A stretch of 64,000 nucleotides of DNA, taken from CALLVY01 sp937899855 (GTDB lineage: Bacteria > Bacteroidota > Bacteroidia > Chitinophagales > Saprospiraceae). This document shows, one piece after another, positions 43,815-52,291 of this stretch. Where the stretch lies: NCBI GenBank assembly GCA_039820405.1, contig JBCBQC010000017.1, positions 1 through 64,000 of the forward strand, written 5' to 3'. Made by a program: the position numbers and the translations under genes. The first letter of the stretch is position 1. Every line of letters begins with the position of its first letter. Under the pieces are notes generated by a model that worked only from the letters and a program-made list of their open reading frames with translations, made no database searches and was not told the DNA's origin.

Positions 43815-44732
43815 GTGGCAGTAAAACACATTCGGATCGGAACCCGTGGCAGTCGCCTCGCCCTCTGGCAGGCGGAGTTCTTGCGCGAGCAGTTGACCCA
43901 GCTCGGCCTCGACGTGGAATTGAAGATCATCAAGACCCAGGGCGACCGGGTTCAGGACCTGGGCTTCGACAAGTTGGAGGGCAAGGGCTTTTTTACCAAA
44001 GAAATCGAGGAGGCCCTACTCCGGGGCGATGTCGATCTGGCCGTCCACTCGATGAAGGACCTGCCCACCACCGCTCCCGAGGGGCTGTGCGTAACGGCGG
44101 TCTCCTACCGCGAGAATCCGGCCGATTGGCTGCTCATCCGCAAGTCCGTACTCACGGAAAAGGCCTTGCTCCGTTTGCCCGAGGGGGCTCGGGTCGGGAC
44201 GTCCTCGGCGCGTCGGAAGGCCCAAATTCGCCACTTGCGACCGGACGTAGTACTGGGCGACATCCGGGGCAATGTTCCGACCCGGGTTCAAAAGCTACGC
44301 GATGGTCAGTTTGACGCCATCCTCTTGGCGGCCGCGGGTCTGCAACGCCTCGACTTGGATTTGTCCGACCTAGCGGTCATTCGCCTCAACGTCAAGGAAT
44401 TCGTACCCGCTCCGGCTCAGGGGGTACTGGCCTACCAGGTCAATACTGCGGATACTGCAACGCGGCGCCTACTCCGGGCCATTCACCACCCGGAGGTATC
44501 GGCAGTCACCAATATAGAACGACGGGTCTTGCAGCTGTTGGACGGCGGTTGTCAGTTGCCTTTGGGGGCGTATTGCGAAAGGGATGCGGCGGGACATTAC
44601 CACCTCTGGGCAGCCCTAGCCGAAAGTTGGGATGCTCCCCTTCATCGCGTTCGACATTCCTCGAGTACGACATACGAACTGGCCGAAAAAGTTGTGGCGG
44701 AACTGCGCGAAAAATTGCGGCAGAATGCGTAA
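43815..44732 (+). CDS. hemC: Hydroxymethylbilane synthase (porphobilinogen deaminase)
   Basis: Polymerises four porphobilinogens to hydroxymethylbilane in heme/tetrapyrrole synthesis. GTG at 43815 gives the family N-terminus V-K-H-I-R-I-G-T-R-G-S-R-L-A-L-W-Q; the open frame further upstream runs through the lpxD gene and promoter and is not real. Cofactor and substrate residues are visible: K-G-F-F-T-K-E-I-E, H-S-M-K-D-L-P-T and S-S-A-R-R. The dipyrromethane-binding cysteine is in D-G-G-C-Q-L-P-L-G. Length 305. First gene of hemC-exonuclease-hemD, with a 31-bp gap to the next gene. Confidence 0.97.
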   Translation: MAVKHIRIGTRGSRLALWQAEFLREQLTQLGLDVELKIIKTQGDRVQDLGFDKLEGKGFFTKEIEEALLRGDVDLAVHSMKDLPTTAPEGLCVTAVSYRENPADWLLIRKSVLTEKALLRLPEGARVGTSSARRKAQIRHLRPDVVLGDIRGNVPTRVQKLRDGQFDAILLAAAGLQRLDLDLSDLAVIRLNVKEFVPAPAQGVLAYQVNTADTATRRLLRAIHHPEVSAVTNIERRVLQLLDGGCQLPLGAYCERDAAGHYHLWAALAESWDAPLHRVRHSSSTTYELAEKVVAELREKLRQNA

Positions 44733-44763
44733 TTTAGGCACCCACACCCATTAAAATCACCCT

Positions 44764-45345
44764 ATGTTTTTATTCTTTGACGTCGAGGCCAATGGCAAGC
44801 CCCGCAAGTGGAGTGCCCCGGCCTCCGATACGTTCAACTGGCCCCGGATGGTGCAGATTGCCTGGCAGTTTTACGACAACCGTGCGGTTTTGTTGGAGGC
44901 GGAAGATTACCTCATCAAACCAGAGGGCTTCGAAATTTCCTCCGAGTCCGAGCACTACCACAAGATCAGTACCGAGCGGGCCCGTGAAGAAGGGGCGGAG
45001 TTGACGATGGTGCTCAAGCGCTTTTCCGAAATCATCCGCAAGGCGGAATACATCGTGGCGCACAACCTCAAGTTGGATGGGAATGTGGTGGGGGCGGAAT
45101 TTGAGCGCAAGGGCATCAATCATACCCTTTTCCACACCGAGCGCTTTTCGCTCATGGAGGAGGCGACCTACTTTTGCAAGCTCCCCGGCCCCGGTGGGCG
45201 TTACAAGTGGCCGACCCTCACGGAGGTCTACATGAAGGTGTTTCAAGCCCGCTACGCCGACGCCAACAACGCCAAGATCGATGTACAGGCCTGTGCCAAT
45301 TGCTTTTTTAAGTTGGTGGAAATGGAAGAAATTGATCTGTTCTAA
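44764..45345 (+). CDS. DEDD-type 3'-5' exonuclease with Asn in place of the catalytic His
   Basis: A 193-residue DnaQ/RNase T-like nuclease. The metal-binding acidic residues are all present: D6 and E8 (F-D-V-E-A), D105 (H-N-L-K-L-D) and D173 (A-K-I-D-V-Q-A-C). In DEDDh enzymes a histidine lies five residues before the last aspartate (H-N-A-x-x-D); here that position is N168 (codon AAC at 45265), one base from CAC. Activity is therefore uncertain. It is inserted between hemC and hemD, with gaps of 31 bp and 9 bp, so it must be co-transcribed with heme genes. The functional link is unknown. Confidence 0.88.
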   Translation: MFLFFDVEANGKPRKWSAPASDTFNWPRMVQIAWQFYDNRAVLLEAEDYLIKPEGFEISSESEHYHKISTERAREEGAELTMVLKRFSEIIRKAEYIVAHNLKLDGNVVGAEFERKGINHTLFHTERFSLMEEATYFCKLPGPGGRYKWPTLTEVYMKVFQARYADANNAKIDVQACANCFFKLVEMEEIDLF

Positions 45346-45354
45346 ACGCGTGTG

Positions 45355-46020
45355 ATGGCCAAGGTTTTTATCTCCCGAGCGCTCTCCGTCGAAAGTACCT
45401 TTCTCGCCAGGGTGGGCGGAGCGGGACACGATGTCATCGGCGAGTCCTTACTCCAAATTGATCCCGTACCCTTTGCGACGGTCCCGGAAACGGACTGGGT
45501 CTTTTTTTACAGTAAAAACGCCGTGATCCACTACTTCGCGGGAGTGGGGGAGCCCCCTCCATCTTGCAAATACGGCGCCTACGGGACGGGGACGGCGGCG
45601 TATCTCCAACGGGAATACGGTATCCAAGCCAATTTTATTGGTTCGGCCAAGCCCAAAGCTACGGCGGAGGCATTGGCCACGGTGGCGGCGGGTCAACGCA
45701 TCCTCTTTCCGCGGGCGCGGCATTCGCGGCATTCCCTCTACAAGTATTTGCGCTACAAGACGACGGTGCAGGAGCTGATCGTATACGACAACCGCGTACG
45801 TGAATCGTTTGAATTGCCCTTCTGTGAAGTACTCGTTTTTACCAGTCCACTCAATGCCCAAGCCTATTACGGGCACTACGTCTCGCGCTCGCGGCAAACC
45901 ATCGTCTCGATCGGACGTACTACGGCCCAGGAGCTCCGACGACTGGGTATCCGGGGCGTACACATCGCCCGACAACCCGCCGAGGCTGCGCTGGCCGAGT
46001 TGGTCCTTTCGCTACTCTAG
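45355..46020 (+). CDS. hemD: Uroporphyrinogen-III synthase
   Basis: Closes and inverts the last pyrrole ring of hydroxymethylbilane. The family diverges strongly in sequence, but this 221-residue protein shows the two-lobed pattern: F-I-S-R at the N-terminus, W-V-F-F-Y-S-K-N-A-V, K-P-K-A-T-A-E-A-L-A, L-F-P-R-A, V-L-V-F-T-S-P-L-N-A and V-S-I-G-R-T-T-A. Its position in the hemC operon supports the call. ATG 45355 is preferred; a GTG sits one codon upstream. Its stop shares the palindrome CTAG with the convergent hydroxylase gene. Confidence 0.88.
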   Translation: MAKVFISRALSVESTFLARVGGAGHDVIGESLLQIDPVPFATVPETDWVFFYSKNAVIHYFAGVGEPPPSCKYGAYGTGTAAYLQREYGIQANFIGSAKPKATAEALATVAAGQRILFPRARHSRHSLYKYLRYKTTVQELIVYDNRVRESFELPFCEVLVFTSPLNAQAYYGHYVSRSRQTIVSIGRTTAQELRRLGIRGVHIARQPAEAALAELVLSLL

Positions 46021-46682
46021 TGATGGTGATGGTGAGCAGCTACGGATTCCGCGCTGCGTTTGCGGGGCTGCGCATTGGCCGGTGGCATGGTTCCAAAAAC
46101 CCGATCCCAGAAGCGATTGGAGACGCCAAAGGCTTTGTCGGGATATTGGTAGTGGTGTAGGGCGTGGTGAATCCACAGGGGGCGCAGCAGGGCTGGGGCC
46201 TGATTGGCGGTGATGGTGTGGGTCGAATAATGAATGATGGCGTAGCCCAAGTAACCCAGCTCAAAACCGGGTAGGAAAAACCAGGCTTTGTCGCCCATGG
46301 TGAGGTAGAAAAGCCCCCAAAAGGCGGTCAGGAGGATAGCCGCGGGCAGGGGAGGCATAAACAGCCGGCGGTGATCCCGGGGGACGCTGTGGTGGTAGCC
46401 ATGCACGGCGTAGTGAAATTTCATGACGGCGGGAGAGTCGTGGATGAAGTGAAAAACGTAGCGGTGCAGCAGGTATTCGGCAAAGGTCCAGAACACGAAA
46501 CCACCGGCGAACAGGAGGATGGGGGAGAGGTAACCATTTTCAATCGCCGTCGTTTGTGTTCCACGGTAAATCAGCAAGGAGATTACGATGAGGTGAAAAG
46601 GGATCATGATTTTGGGACCACTGATGGAGAGCATCTCCATCACGGGATTTTCAAACATTTTCTTTTCAGTGGACGTAGACAT
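46017..46682 (-). CDS. Fatty acid hydroxylase / sterol desaturase superfamily membrane protein with C-terminal polyhistidine
   Basis: A 221-residue integral membrane di-iron oxygenase. Histidine clusters are in family order: H-R-Y-V-F-H, H-G-Y-H-H, H-Y-S-T-H and H-H-A-L-H-H, between three or four hydrophobic helices. It probably hydroxylates a fatty acyl chain, for example 2-hydroxylation of sphingolipids or fatty acids in Bacteroidota; the substrate is not shown. Start ATG 46682 was chosen because the upstream open frame adds no conserved sequence. The protein ends with five histidines directly before the stop. It is convergent with hemD, sharing 4 bp. Confidence 0.9.
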   Translation of the reverse strand: MSTSTEKKMFENPVMEMLSISGPKIMIPFHLIVISLLIYRGTQTTAIENGYLSPILLFAGGFVFWTFAEYLLHRYVFHFIHDSPAVMKFHYAVHGYHHSVPRDHRRLFMPPLPAAILLTAFWGLFYLTMGDKAWFFLPGFELGYLGYAIIHYSTHTITANQAPALLRPLWIHHALHHYQYPDKAFGVSNRFWDRVFGTMPPANAQPRKRSAESVAAHHHHH

Positions 46683-47090
46683 AACGTATAGCTTTGTTTG
46701 ATTAAATAATACCATTGTACGCAGGAGCCTCAGCGGAACCTGGTGGTGGACGTAAATTGGGTAAATAGTCTAAAAAGCTCTTACTAGAAATGTCAGTTTA
46801 CCTGGTAAGGGGTAAATGTCAGAAATTTGGTTTCCTTGGAAAAAAATATAGATGAACGTCTCCACTCTTTCGCTCGTAGGATAGATTTGAGGGACAAATC
46901 AAAGGTAGCGATTTTGCGAAGAATTCCATTTTTTACACTAAAATTAGCATTTTCTTAACGTGAATACTTCCCTTTCCCGTTACGGTGGACACGTTGGTCT
47001 GGTCAGTGAACCGTGGGCCAGTCCGTTGCGACACCTAAAACGTCTTATTTTTTACAATCTTTGTACCTGACTTACTACCGATCTTCTCGT
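46683..47090. other. 408-bp divergent intergenic region
   Basis: This lies between the leftward hydroxylase gene and the rightward TPR membrane protein gene. It has a minus-strand TACCTTTG (46900-46907) and a plus-strand TAGATTTG (46882-46889), neither with a convincing -33 partner. AATCTTTG at 47056-47063, 27 bp before the next start, could serve the rightward gene. Otherwise AT-rich and without a visible gene. Confidence 0.5.
46900..46907 (-). promoter_or_regulatory. Candidate -7 box (TACCTTTG) for the hydroxylase gene
   Basis: The flanking bases ATCGCTACCTTTG are identical to those of the lpxD promoter (43747-43759). The leader would be ~215 nt. There is no TTTG at -33. Confidence 0.35.
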
Positions 47091-48989
47091 ATGCCTCGAA
47101 AAAAAACGACTTCCCGACCCCCCAAAACGACTCGCAAACGGCCCTCCACCCCAAGTGGCCCTACTCGCTGGTGGGTACTTCCCGTCCTGCTACTAACGGC
47201 TCTGGCCTTCTTCCCCGCCCTCGATAATGGCTTCGTTAATTGGGACGACGATGTGAACTTACTCGAAAACCCCCACCTGGCCGCTTTCGATTGGTTTCAC
47301 CTCCAGGCGATCTTTGGTAGTACCGTCATGGGGGGCTACAATCCGCTTTCCATCTTTACCTTCGCACTGGAAAAGCATTTTTTTGGTTTGGATCCTTTCG
47401 TCTTTCACCTGAACAACCTCTTGCTGCACTTGCTTGGTGTTTTCCTGGTTTTTCAACTGATGCGACAGCTCGGACTGAGCCCCCTGGCTGCGGCCTTCGG
47501 AGCCCTCTTGTTTGGGCTCCATCCCATGCGCGTCGAATCGGTGGCCTGGGTGACCGAGCGCAAGGATGTTCTTTTTGGGGTATTTTATTTTGGGGCCCTA
47601 CTTACCTATCTCCGCTCCTTGCGCCAAGCTTCCCGCCGGGCCTACTGGCAGGGCTGGACCCTGCTGCTATTTGTCTTTGCCCTATTCTCCAAAATTCAGG
47701 CGGTAGCCCTACCGCTGTCCCTGCTGGTGCTGGACTACTGGGAAAAACGTCCCCTCGACTGGCGATTGCTTTGGGAAAAGCTCCCCTATTTTGTGGGCTC
47801 CCTCTTGGTGGGGCTATTGGGCATTTACCTCCTTTCCCAAGCCGACACCCTGGCCGACAATACCCAGTACGGCCTAGGGGAGCGCTTGTTGGTGGGAGCT
47901 TATTCCTACCTGATCTACCTGCTGAAGTTTGTTTACCCCTACGAAATGTCGCCGCTTTATCCCTATCCCGCCAGCTTGGACTGGCCGTTTTACGCAGCAC
48001 CACTCGGGGTACTGGCCCTGCTTTACGGTTTTTACCTGGCCTACCAACGCTCCTCGCGCGCTACGGTCTTCGCCTTGGCCTTTTTTACCAGCAACGTCTT
48101 CTTCGTCCTCCAAATCCTGGCCGCCGGACAAGGCTACAAAGCGGATCGATTTACTTACGTCCCCTATTTTGGTCTCTTCTTTGGCCTGGCTTACGCCTTC
48201 GACTATGCCCAGACCCGCTGGAAGGACTACCAAATTGTGTTGCGGGGGGGAATGATCCTCTACCTCCTCGGCCTGGGCCTGTTGACCTGGCAGCAGTGCG
48301 GCGTGTGGAAAAACGGGGAGACGCTCTGGACCCACGTGCTGCGCTATTACCAAAATACGGCTTTGCCGTTTGGCAATCTGGGCCATTATTATCGGGGGGA
48401 AAAGGAATACGATTTGGCGCTCCAAAATTACGATCGGGCCGTGGCCCTCAATACACGAGAGGGGAAGACCTTTAGCAGTCGTGGCAAGACCTACTTCGAT
48501 ATGGGGCGCTCCGCGGCCGCTATCGAAGACTACACCCGGGCCATCGCCTTGGACGCCAGCGAAGCTGAGTTTTTTATCAATCGCGGAGCCGCCTACGGTA
48601 GCCTGGGGCAGTTCAATCCGGCCCTGGCCGATTTCAACGAAGGCCTGCGCCTCGATCCGGATTTTAAAAACGCTTATCTCAACCGTTTCCTCTTGTACAC
48701 CCAAACCAATCAACCCCAAAAGGCCCTCGCCGATATCGAAAGTTACCTCCGACTCGACCCCACGCTGGCCGATATGTGGTACGAAAAGGCCATGGCCCTG
48801 CGTCGACTCAACCGCGCTGAGGCGGCGCTGGCTCCCTTTAACCGCGCCATCCAAATCGACCCCAACCGCGGATTGTACTGGCACGAGCTGGCCAAGGCCC
48901 AATTTGCCCTGGGACAGCGGGCGGCGGCCCGGCAATCGGCGCAACGGGCCCAGCAGTTGGGGGTGCGGGTGGAAAGGGAGTTGTTGTGA
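47091..48989 (+). CDS. TMTC-like membrane protein: GT-C glycosyltransferase-type helices plus C-terminal TPRs
   Basis: A 632-residue protein. A basic N-terminal tail (P-R-K-K-T-T-S-R) precedes about ten transmembrane helices (residues ~25-420). The first periplasmic loop carries W-D-D-D-V-N, similar to the aspartate motif of GT-C and protein O-mannosyltransferase-like enzymes; H-P-M-R-V-E-S-V-A-W-V-x-E-R-K-D-V-L is the conserved second loop motif. Residues ~430-630 are five or six TPRs. This layout matches bacterial TMTC/PMT-like proteins. Glycosyl transfer from a lipid-linked sugar to a protein or glycan is likely, but the acceptor is unknown. ATG at 47091 is preferred to the upstream extension. 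Confidence 0.85.
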   Translation: MPRKKTTSRPPKTTRKRPSTPSGPTRWWVLPVLLLTALAFFPALDNGFVNWDDDVNLLENPHLAAFDWFHLQAIFGSTVMGGYNPLSIFTFALEKHFFGLDPFVFHLNNLLLHLLGVFLVFQLMRQLGLSPLAAAFGALLFGLHPMRVESVAWVTERKDVLFGVFYFGALLTYLRSLRQASRRAYWQGWTLLLFVFALFSKIQAVALPLSLLVLDYWEKRPLDWRLLWEKLPYFVGSLLVGLLGIYLLSQADTLADNTQYGLGERLLVGAYSYLIYLLKFVYPYEMSPLYPYPASLDWPFYAAPLGVLALLYGFYLAYQRSSRATVFALAFFTSNVFFVLQILAAGQGYKADRFTYVPYFGLFFGLAYAFDYAQTRWKDYQIVLRGGMILYLLGLGLLTWQQCGVWKNGETLWTHVLRYYQNTALPFGNLGHYYRGEKEYDLALQNYDRAVALNTREGKTFSSRGKTYFDMGRSAAAIEDYTRAIALDASEAEFFINRGAAYGSLGQFNPALADFNEGLRLDPDFKNAYLNRFLLYTQTNQPQKALADIESYLRLDPTLADMWYEKAMALRRLNRAEAALAPFNRAIQIDPNRGLYWHELAKAQFALGQRAAARQSAQRAQQLGVRVERELL

Positions 48990-49200
48990 CTTTAATTTGG
49001 ACAATCACGCTCCTGGTCTGTAGTTGGGTTGCAGAGGAGAGTCACCTGCCGACTATTTTAGGCGCTGTCTTACCAATACGATTGGCACCATTCGAAGCGA
49101 GCGATCAAAAGCACCAATCCAATTGAAGCCGTACCGGGGGGCCTGCGCCGGTTAGTGGCGGGGCACAGTGAACGGTCAAATAAAAGTGGGGGGCAGGTGT

Positions 49201-49398
49201 AGAATTTGGGGCTTGGGTGGGACCCACCCTTAAGGCGTCGACGCAACGATGCCCCTTTGCGGTCACCGTACCGAGGCACAGCTCCGCTACCCAGACCCAG
49301 GTTCCTGATCCTGGTCGTGGAAAAAACAATGGCCCGCTCCAGTACCTAGAATCAGGAAAAGGCCTTACATGGACGCTTTTGTACCGTAAATTCCATAA
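49201..49398 (+). repeat. Dispersed 198-bp structured repeat, copy B
   Basis: The same length and orientation as copy A at 28427-28624. The GGGTGGG/CCCACCC stem (49215-49229) is conserved. The second stem, CCAGG/CCTGG (49297-49314), replaces an A-T pair of copy A with G-C, a compensatory change. Shared blocks extend to aaattccataa at the right end. Confidence 0.8.
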
Positions 49399-49667
49399 GT
49401 ATTATGGAAAATAATATTCTTAAAGGTGTTTAAGTAGTTGATAATGAATGCCTTGTATGAGAGATTTTTTTAGTTTTTACGCATTATTTTTTCTGACATG
49501 TATCTGCTGTTTTCGTTTGCTCTCCCGTTTTAGAGGTCCCCCACTCCCGTTTTGCTTTTCCGCCTCCGGCCAGGCTCGCCCCACGATTTAGCCAGGGGCA
49601 TTTCTCCCGCTCTCCCGCCTTTTCTCAAATTCCTGCCCAAATGCTCAATTTTCCCCCAAAACAACCA

Positions 49668-49675
49668 TAAATTTG
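49668..49675 (+). promoter_or_regulatory. -7 box (TAAATTTG) for recN
   Basis: Exact TAnnTTTG match ~45 bp upstream of the recN ATG. The -33 region holds only TTTT, not TTTG. Confidence 0.5.
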
Positions 49676-49718
49676 TGCTTCCGTGCTGCGTGCCGGGTTT
49701 TTGGTCAACATTAGCACT

Positions 49719-51374
49719 ATGATCGATCGCTTAATCATTAAGAATTACGCCATTATCGAGGAGCAAGAAATTGTTTTCTCCGATGGCCTCACCATCATCA
49801 CCGGCGAAACTGGCGCGGGAAAATCCATCCTACTCGGTGCCCTGGGCCTCATCATGGGGCGTCGTACGGATACCAAGATGCTTTACGAAGGCGACCGAAA
49901 GTGTATCGTCGAGGGCCACTTCCACATTGGCAAATACCGGCTGCGTCCCTTTTTCGAGGAGTACGACATCGACTACGACGAGGAGCTGGTCGTGCGGCGG
50001 GAAATTACCCCCTCCGGAAAATCGCGGGCCTTCGTCAACGATACCCCGGTCCGGCTCAATATTCTCCAACAACTCAGCGGCTCGCTCATCGACCTGCACC
50101 AGCAGTTCGATACCCTTGATATCCACAACGTTTCTTTTCAACTGCGGATGATCGACGCCCTGGCCAACAACCAAGGGCGACTCCAAAAATACCAAACGGG
50201 CTTTCGGGAATACCAGGCCAATCGCCGCAGGCTCGAAGCGCTTCGGGCGCAAAACGATCGCGCCGCCCGGGAGATGGACTTTCTCCAGTTTCAACTGCAA
50301 GAGTTCAACGAGGCCGAATTGATTCCCGGTGAGCAGACCGAGCTGGAGGAGCGCCTGCGCCGACTGACCAATGCCGAGGACGTCAAACGCATCATGGGGG
50401 GGACCTTTGACCAACTCAGTGATTCGGAGCACGCGATCATCGGACAATTGGAGGCCCTGGGGCTGTCCATCAACAGCATCGCGGCTTTTCATCCCGACCT
50501 GGGAGCGCTCACCGAACGCTACCAAGGGCTGCTGATTGAGCTGCGGGACATCGCCCAAGAGTTCGAAAAAATTGCGGAGGAAACCGAATACGACGGCGAG
50601 CGCATCGTGGAGGTCCAACAACGCCTGGATTTGATCTACAAGCTGCAAACCAAGCACAACGTGAATACCCTTCGCGAACTGATCGAGGTGCAGGAAAGTT
50701 TGCAGGGGCAGTTGGATGCCTACGGCGACCTATCGTCCGAGATGGAGCAATTGGAGCAAACGATCGGCCAGCAGGAGGTCGACCTGCGCGCCACCGCGGA
50801 GGTGTTGTCCAAACGGCGCCAGGGCGTGATCGGTGGTTTTGAAAATAAAGTGCACCGCATGCTGCGCCAGCTGTCGATGGAACACGCCCGTTTGCGGGTG
50901 GCCCTCAGCCCCACGGAAGCCCTCAACGCCACGGGGTTGGATGAAGTCAATTTCCTCTTCGCCCCCAACAAAGGCAGCGATTTCCTACCCATTCGCCGGG
51001 TCGCGTCGGGAGGAGAATTGTCGCGACTCACCCTGTGTACCAAATCCCTCGTGGCCGACGCCATTCCCCTGCCCACGCTGATCTTCGATGAGATCGATAC
51101 CGGCATTTCGGGCGATGTGGCCCTCAAAATGGGCAAAATCCTCAAGGACCTGGCCAAGCGGCACCAGGTGGTTTCGATTACCCATACCCCCCAAATCGCC
51201 GTCCAGGCCAATGCCCACTATTTTGTGTACAAAAAAGTGAAATCCAACCGTACCGTTACCAACGTCAAACTGCTTTCCGATGCCGAGCGGGTCGAAGAGG
51301 TCGCCATTATGCTGAGCGGCAGTCCGCCCTCCACCTCGGCCATCGAAAATGCCAAGGAATTGCTGGCCAGTTGA
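49719..51374 (+). CDS. recN: DNA repair protein RecN
   Basis: SMC-like ATPase that helps double-strand-break repair in the cytoplasm. ATG at 49719 yields M-I-D-R-L-I-I-K-N-Y-A-I-I. Walker A is G-E-T-G-A-G-K-S-I-L-L-G-A-L, the ABC signature V-A-S-G-G-E-L-S-R, and Walker B F-D-E-I-D-T-G-I-S-G followed by V-S-I-T-H-T-P-Q. A long coiled coil lies between the two ATPase halves. Length 551, as usual for RecN. It heads a short rightward run with fabI (29-bp gap). Confidence 0.97.
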   Translation: MIDRLIIKNYAIIEEQEIVFSDGLTIITGETGAGKSILLGALGLIMGRRTDTKMLYEGDRKCIVEGHFHIGKYRLRPFFEEYDIDYDEELVVRREITPSGKSRAFVNDTPVRLNILQQLSGSLIDLHQQFDTLDIHNVSFQLRMIDALANNQGRLQKYQTGFREYQANRRRLEALRAQNDRAAREMDFLQFQLQEFNEAELIPGEQTELEERLRRLTNAEDVKRIMGGTFDQLSDSEHAIIGQLEALGLSINSIAAFHPDLGALTERYQGLLIELRDIAQEFEKIAEETEYDGERIVEVQQRLDLIYKLQTKHNVNTLRELIEVQESLQGQLDAYGDLSSEMEQLEQTIGQQEVDLRATAEVLSKRRQGVIGGFENKVHRMLRQLSMEHARLRVALSPTEALNATGLDEVNFLFAPNKGSDFLPIRRVASGGELSRLTLCTKSLVADAIPLPTLIFDEIDTGISGDVALKMGKILKDLAKRHQVVSITHTPQIAVQANAHYFVYKKVKSNRTVTNVKLLSDAERVEEVAIMLSGSPPSTSAIENAKELLAS

Positions 51375-51403
51375 GCCGCATTTGAAACATTAAAACAAAA
51401 CCT

Positions 51404-52207
51404 ATGTCCAACAACTTACTATCGGGAAAGAAGGGCGTGATCTTCGGAGCCCTCGACGAACAATCCATCGCCTGGAAAGTAGCGGAGCGCTGCGTGGAAG
51501 AAGGCGCGACCATCACCCTGACCAATGCACCCGTAGCCCTTCGGATGGGAAAAATCAAGGACCTGGGAGAAAAACTGGGTGCCGAAGTGATTGCGGCGGA
51601 TGCGACGAGTACGGAGGATTTGGAAAAACTCTTCACCCAGTCGCAGGAGGTGTTGGGGGGAAAATTTGACTTCGTCCTGCACTCGATCGGCATGTCACTC
51701 AACGTTCGCAAAAAGCGCGAATACACCGATATCAAGTACGATTGGATGCTCAAGACCTTTGACATCTCGGCGGTCTCCTTCCACAAGATGATGCAAACCC
51801 TGTGGAAAATGGACGCGATGAACGATTGGGGATCCATCCTGGCCCTCACCTACATCGCCGCCCAGCGCACCTTCCCCGATTACAGCGAAATGGCCGAGTC
51901 CAAGGCCCTACTCGAATCCTTCGCCCGCAGCTTTGGCTACCACTTCGGCGTTCGCAACCAGGTGCGGGTCAATACGATCTCCCAGTCGCCGACCATGACC
52001 ACGGCGGGTAGCGGCGTCAAGGGCTTCGACGAGTTCTTTGGCTACGCCGACAAGATGTCGCCCCTGGGCAATGCCTCGGCCGGGGCCTGTGCCGATTACT
52101 GCCTGACCCTCTTCTCCGACCTCACCCGATCGGTGACCATGCAAAACCTCTACCACGACGGTGGTTTCTCCAATATGGGGATGAATCCTTCGGTATTGAA
52201 CGCTTAG
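51404..52207 (+). CDS. fabI: Enoyl-[acyl-carrier-protein] reductase (NADH)
   Basis: Last step of each fatty-acid elongation cycle: reduces trans-2-enoyl-ACP. The 267-residue Rossmann SDR has the FabI cofactor region (K-K-G-V-I-F-G-A-L-D-E-Q-S-I-A-W) and the active-site triad Y-I-A-A-Q-R-T-F-P-D-Y-S-E-M-A-E-S-K, equivalent to the Y-x(9)-Y-x(6)-K of E. coli FabI. It is the triclosan-sensitive type by family. It follows recN by 29 bp on the same strand, so probably co-transcribed, although the two functions are unrelated. Confidence 0.97.
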   Translation: MSNNLLSGKKGVIFGALDEQSIAWKVAERCVEEGATITLTNAPVALRMGKIKDLGEKLGAEVIAADATSTEDLEKLFTQSQEVLGGKFDFVLHSIGMSLNVRKKREYTDIKYDWMLKTFDISAVSFHKMMQTLWKMDAMNDWGSILALTYIAAQRTFPDYSEMAESKALLESFARSFGYHFGVRNQVRVNTISQSPTMTTAGSGVKGFDEFFGYADKMSPLGNASAGACADYCLTLFSDLTRSVTMQNLYHDGGFSNMGMNPSVLNA

Positions 52208-52291
52208 CGGTAGGTTTTGATGCGGAGGGCACGATTTTGGTTTCTCGTGCGTTAGTACTAACCGATATTTGGCCATAAAACCACTACCGGT

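Larger units (their letters stand above)
48990..49718. other. 729-bp intergenic region upstream of recN
   Basis: This is the largest gene-free stretch of the window. It contains copy B of the dispersed repeat (49201-49398), an AT-rich segment (49399-49500), a C/T-rich stretch (49510-49660) and the recN -7 box (49668). No credible gene is visible. Confidence 0.6.
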
